16,303 bases of DNA from Dysgonamonadaceae bacterium (GTDB taxonomy: Bacteria; Bacteroidota; Bacteroidia; Bacteroidales; Azobacteroidaceae), in assembly GCA_031255425.1 (NCBI GenBank), contig JAIRSN010000146.1:1-16303 (forward strand), read 5' to 3'. The notes below the pieces were generated by a model. It saw nothing but the letters and a program-made list of their open reading frames with translations. It ran no database searches and had not been told where the DNA came from. The number at the start of each line of letters is the position of its first letter. Position 1 is the stretch's first letter. Positions 14,320 to 16,303 of the stretch are shown here, one piece after another. Made by a program: the position numbers and the translations under genes.

Positions 14320-16108
14320 TATAATACATTTGTTGCCGGATTCGATTGCCAATCAGATTGCGGCAGGAGAAGTGATTCAGCGGCCGGCGTCCGTAGTAAA
14401 AGAACTGATGGAAAATGCAGTGGACGCCGGCGCGGATACGGTTCAGGTTGTTTTGAAAGATGCGGGGCGGTCTTTGATTCAAGTCATAGATAACGGGAAA
14501 GGCATGTCGGAAACAGACGCCCGCATGTCTTTCGAACGGCATGCCACTTCCAAAATCAATACGGCACACGATTTATTTGCCCTTCAAACGATGGGTTTCA
14601 GGGGGGAAGCGCTGGCGTCTATCGCCGCGGTAGCCCAGGTAGAACTGAAAACCCGCCGGAAAGAGGATGAAACGGGAACACTGCTTCAACTATCCGCTTC
14701 CAAAGTAGAAAAACAGGAAGCGGTAGTCATCCATCCCGGAAGCATATTTTCGGTGAAAAATCTTTTTTTCAACATTCCTGCCCGGAGGAAATTTCTCAAA
14801 TCCAATGAAACGGAATTTAAAAATGCCATCACCGAGTTTGAGCGGATAGCGTTGGTTTATCCATCCGTTTCATTTTTGCTTTATCACAACGGCAACGAGG
14901 TATTCAATCTTCCGGCTTCCGGTTTGAAACAAAGGATAACCAATCTGACCGGGAAAAAAAACGCACAGTCTTTGTTGCCGATTCACATCGACACCTCGAT
15001 TATCCGGATTTCCGGATTTATCGGATCGCCCGGTTCGAGTAAAAAACGGAATGCGCTTCAATACTTCTTTGTAAACGGGCGGTATATGCGTCATTTTTAC
15101 TTTCACAGAGCCGTTGCATTGGCCTTCGAGCCGTTTATTCCGGCGGGCGAGCATCCCAGTTATTTCATTTATATGAATGTCGATCCGGCAAGCATCGACG
15201 TGAATATCCATCCGACAAAAACAGAAATAAAGTTTGAAAACGAGCAATTACTTTTTCAGGTAATCACTTCTGCCGTAAAAGAAGCGATAGCCGTTCCGTC
15301 CCTCGAATTTGACCGGGAAGGCGCCATTGAGATGCCGGTGTACGTCGCCGGAAAAGAAACGCCCTCGAAGTCGCCGGAAATTCAGATACATCCGGATTAC
15401 AATCCATTTAAAACCTCCGGATACAGACGGCAGGAACAGAGCTGGGAACAGTTATATAGAAGAAACGCTTCGGTCGACATTCCGGACGCCGAAACGCAAA
15501 TTGAATTTACCGGCGAAGAAACGAAAGCGGAAACAGACCTCGAGTCTTCATCCCACCTGCTGCAATACAAAGGGCGTTATTTGATTACTTCGCTCAAATC
15601 GGGATTAGCTATTATCGACCGGCAACGAGCACATATCCGCATTCTTTTTGATGAATACATGCTGCGGATGACTCAAAAACGGGGCATCTCCCAAAAATTA
15701 ATATTTCCCGAAATGATCACATTCACATCCAAAGAGGCAACCATCCTTCCCTACCTCTTGGACGACCTGGCATTTATAGGCTTCGACCTTGCCGACTTGG
15801 GAGGCCATTCGTATTCGGTGAACGGGATTCCGTCCGGCCTGGAGAATATGAACATCACGGAAACCCTCCAAGACATGGTTGATTTGGCATTGGAAACCGG
15901 CTGCGAAGTCAAAGAAGAAGTCATGGAATCCTTAGCGATCGCATTGGCCAAAAAAGCAGCAATAGACCCGGGGAAAAATCTTCCGGAAGAAGACGCAATG
16001 GCATTGGTAGCCCGGTTATTTTCATCCTCCGCACCCAACTACACCCCGGACGGGAAACCAATTATATCCATCCTATCGGAAGAAGAAGTCAAAAAACGAT
16101 TTAAGTAA
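14312..16108 (+). CDS. mutL: DNA mismatch repair protein MutL
   Basis: MutL couples mismatch recognition by MutS to strand removal. The 598-residue protein has a GHKL ATPase N-terminal region: KELMENAVDAG (general base Glu31, Mg-binding Asn35), DNGKGM (60-65) and FRGEAL (96-101). NVDPASIDVNIHPTK, near the end of the transducer domain, is also typical. The start is GTG 14312, chosen because the N-terminus (SDIIHLLPDSIANQIAAGEV) then matches Bacteroidota MutL. The start overlaps the end of tdh by 8 bases, suggesting translational coupling. A low-complexity linker (about 340-410) precedes the C-terminal dimerisation domain. There the nuclease motif DQHA(x)2E(x)4E reads DRQRAH (436-441) without the Glu, and the CPHGRP motif reads TPDGKP (578-583). 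Metal-dependent nicking by this protein is therefore unlikely. Confidence 0.97.
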   Translation: MSDIIHLLPDSIANQIAAGEVIQRPASVVKELMENAVDAGADTVQVVLKDAGRSLIQVIDNGKGMSETDARMSFERHATSKINTAHDLFALQTMGFRGEALASIAAVAQVELKTRRKEDETGTLLQLSASKVEKQEAVVIHPGSIFSVKNLFFNIPARRKFLKSNETEFKNAITEFERIALVYPSVSFLLYHNGNEVFNLPASGLKQRITNLTGKKNAQSLLPIHIDTSIIRISGFIGSPGSSKKRNALQYFFVNGRYMRHFYFHRAVALAFEPFIPAGEHPSYFIYMNVDPASIDVNIHPTKTEIKFENEQLLFQVITSAVKEAIAVPSLEFDREGAIEMPVYVAGKETPSKSPEIQIHPDYNPFKTSGYRRQEQSWEQLYRRNASVDIPDAETQIEFTGEETKAETDLESSSHLLQYKGRYLITSLKSGLAIIDRQRAHIRILFDEYMLRMTQKRGISQKLIFPEMITFTSKEATILPYLLDDLAFIGFDLADLGGHSYSVNGIPSGLENMNITETLQDMVDLALETGCEVKEEVMESLAIALAKKAAIDPGKNLPEEDAMALVARLFSSSAPNYTPDGKPIISILSEEEVKKRFK

Positions 16109-16144
16109 GTCGTAAGAGGAGCCGGAAAAATTATTTCTAAAAAA

Positions 16145-16176
16145 GTTGTAAGAATAAAAACTTTGATATATCTTTG
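16145..16176 (+). promoter_or_regulatory. tRNA-Asp promoter
   Basis: GTTG at 16145-16148 (-33-like) and TATCTTTG at 16169-16176 (-7, exact TAnnTTTG) are separated by 20 bases. The -7 box ends 19 bases before the mature tRNA 5' end. It lies in the 87-base gap after mutL, in which I see no clear terminator. Confidence 0.6.
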
Positions 16177-16195
16177 CACTCGCAAAAACGAACTT

Positions 16196-16269
16196 GGTGT
16201 GGTAGTTCAGCTGGTTAGAATACCTGCCTGTCACGCAGGGGGTCGCGGGTTCGAGTCCCGTCCATACCG
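16196..16269 (+). tRNA. tRNA-Asp (anticodon GTC)
   Basis: A 74-base cloverleaf. Acceptor arms GGTGTGG (16196-16202) and CCATACC (16262-16268) pair with one G-T wobble, and the discriminator base is G. The D arm, the anticodon stem around GTC (16230-16232) and the TTCGAGT T-loop are standard and very close to E. coli tRNA-Asp. The 3' CCA is not encoded (CAG follows), so it must be added by nucleotidyltransferase. Confidence 0.97.
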
Positions 16270-16303
16270 CAGAAACGCTTGATAGTTTATTGATTATCAG
16301 GCG

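Noticed and set aside
16109..16144. mutL terminator
   Set aside because: The stretch is A-rich but I could not find a GC-rich stem followed by a T-run.

Overview
The window looks like a chromosomal segment from a member of the Bacteroidota, most likely the order Bacteroidales. Four things point there: two large secreted proteins ending in type IX secretion (T9SS) type A sorting domains; promoters of the TAnnTTTG type without Shine-Dalgarno sites; an SDR-type threonine dehydrogenase next to kbl; and a MutL N-terminus of the Bacteroides kind. No plasmid, phage or transposase gene is visible.

Left part (1-7828, plus strand). A 302-base non-coding leader precedes two adjacent, homologous surface-protein genes, 11 bases apart and probably one operon. 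Each has a signal peptide, a right-handed beta-helix with GGA(I/V)-type repeats, then an SGNH/sialate-O-acetylesterase-like domain followed by a beta-rich module, and a C-terminal T9SS sorting domain. The first protein has one esterase cassette and the second has two in tandem. They are probably exported, surface-attached carbohydrate esterases; the substrate cannot be read from the sequence.

Middle (7865-11491, minus strand). A Fic-domain protein carries an N-terminal region resembling AbiEi-type antitoxins and an internal SxxxEG autoinhibitory motif. It is followed (upstream in transcription) by urocanate hydratase hutU, a histidine-degradation enzyme without its usual hut partners in view.

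Divergent intergenic region (11492-12159). This non-coding stretch holds the most striking structure in the window: about ten tandem units with an exact 41-base period. Nine carry a TTCGCG-N3-CGCGAA palindrome or a decayed version of it, and every one of the nine central triplets is different. A pair of ~38-base direct repeats 55 bases apart follows, then a short hairpin and the kbl promoter.

Right part (12160-16303, plus strand). kbl and an SDR-type L-threonine 3-dehydrogenase gene form a threonine-to-glycine plus acetyl-CoA pathway. mutL overlaps the dehydrogenase gene by 8 bases and starts with GTG. Its C-terminal domain lacks the recognised endonuclease residues. A tRNA-Asp(GTC) gene with its own promoter closes the window.
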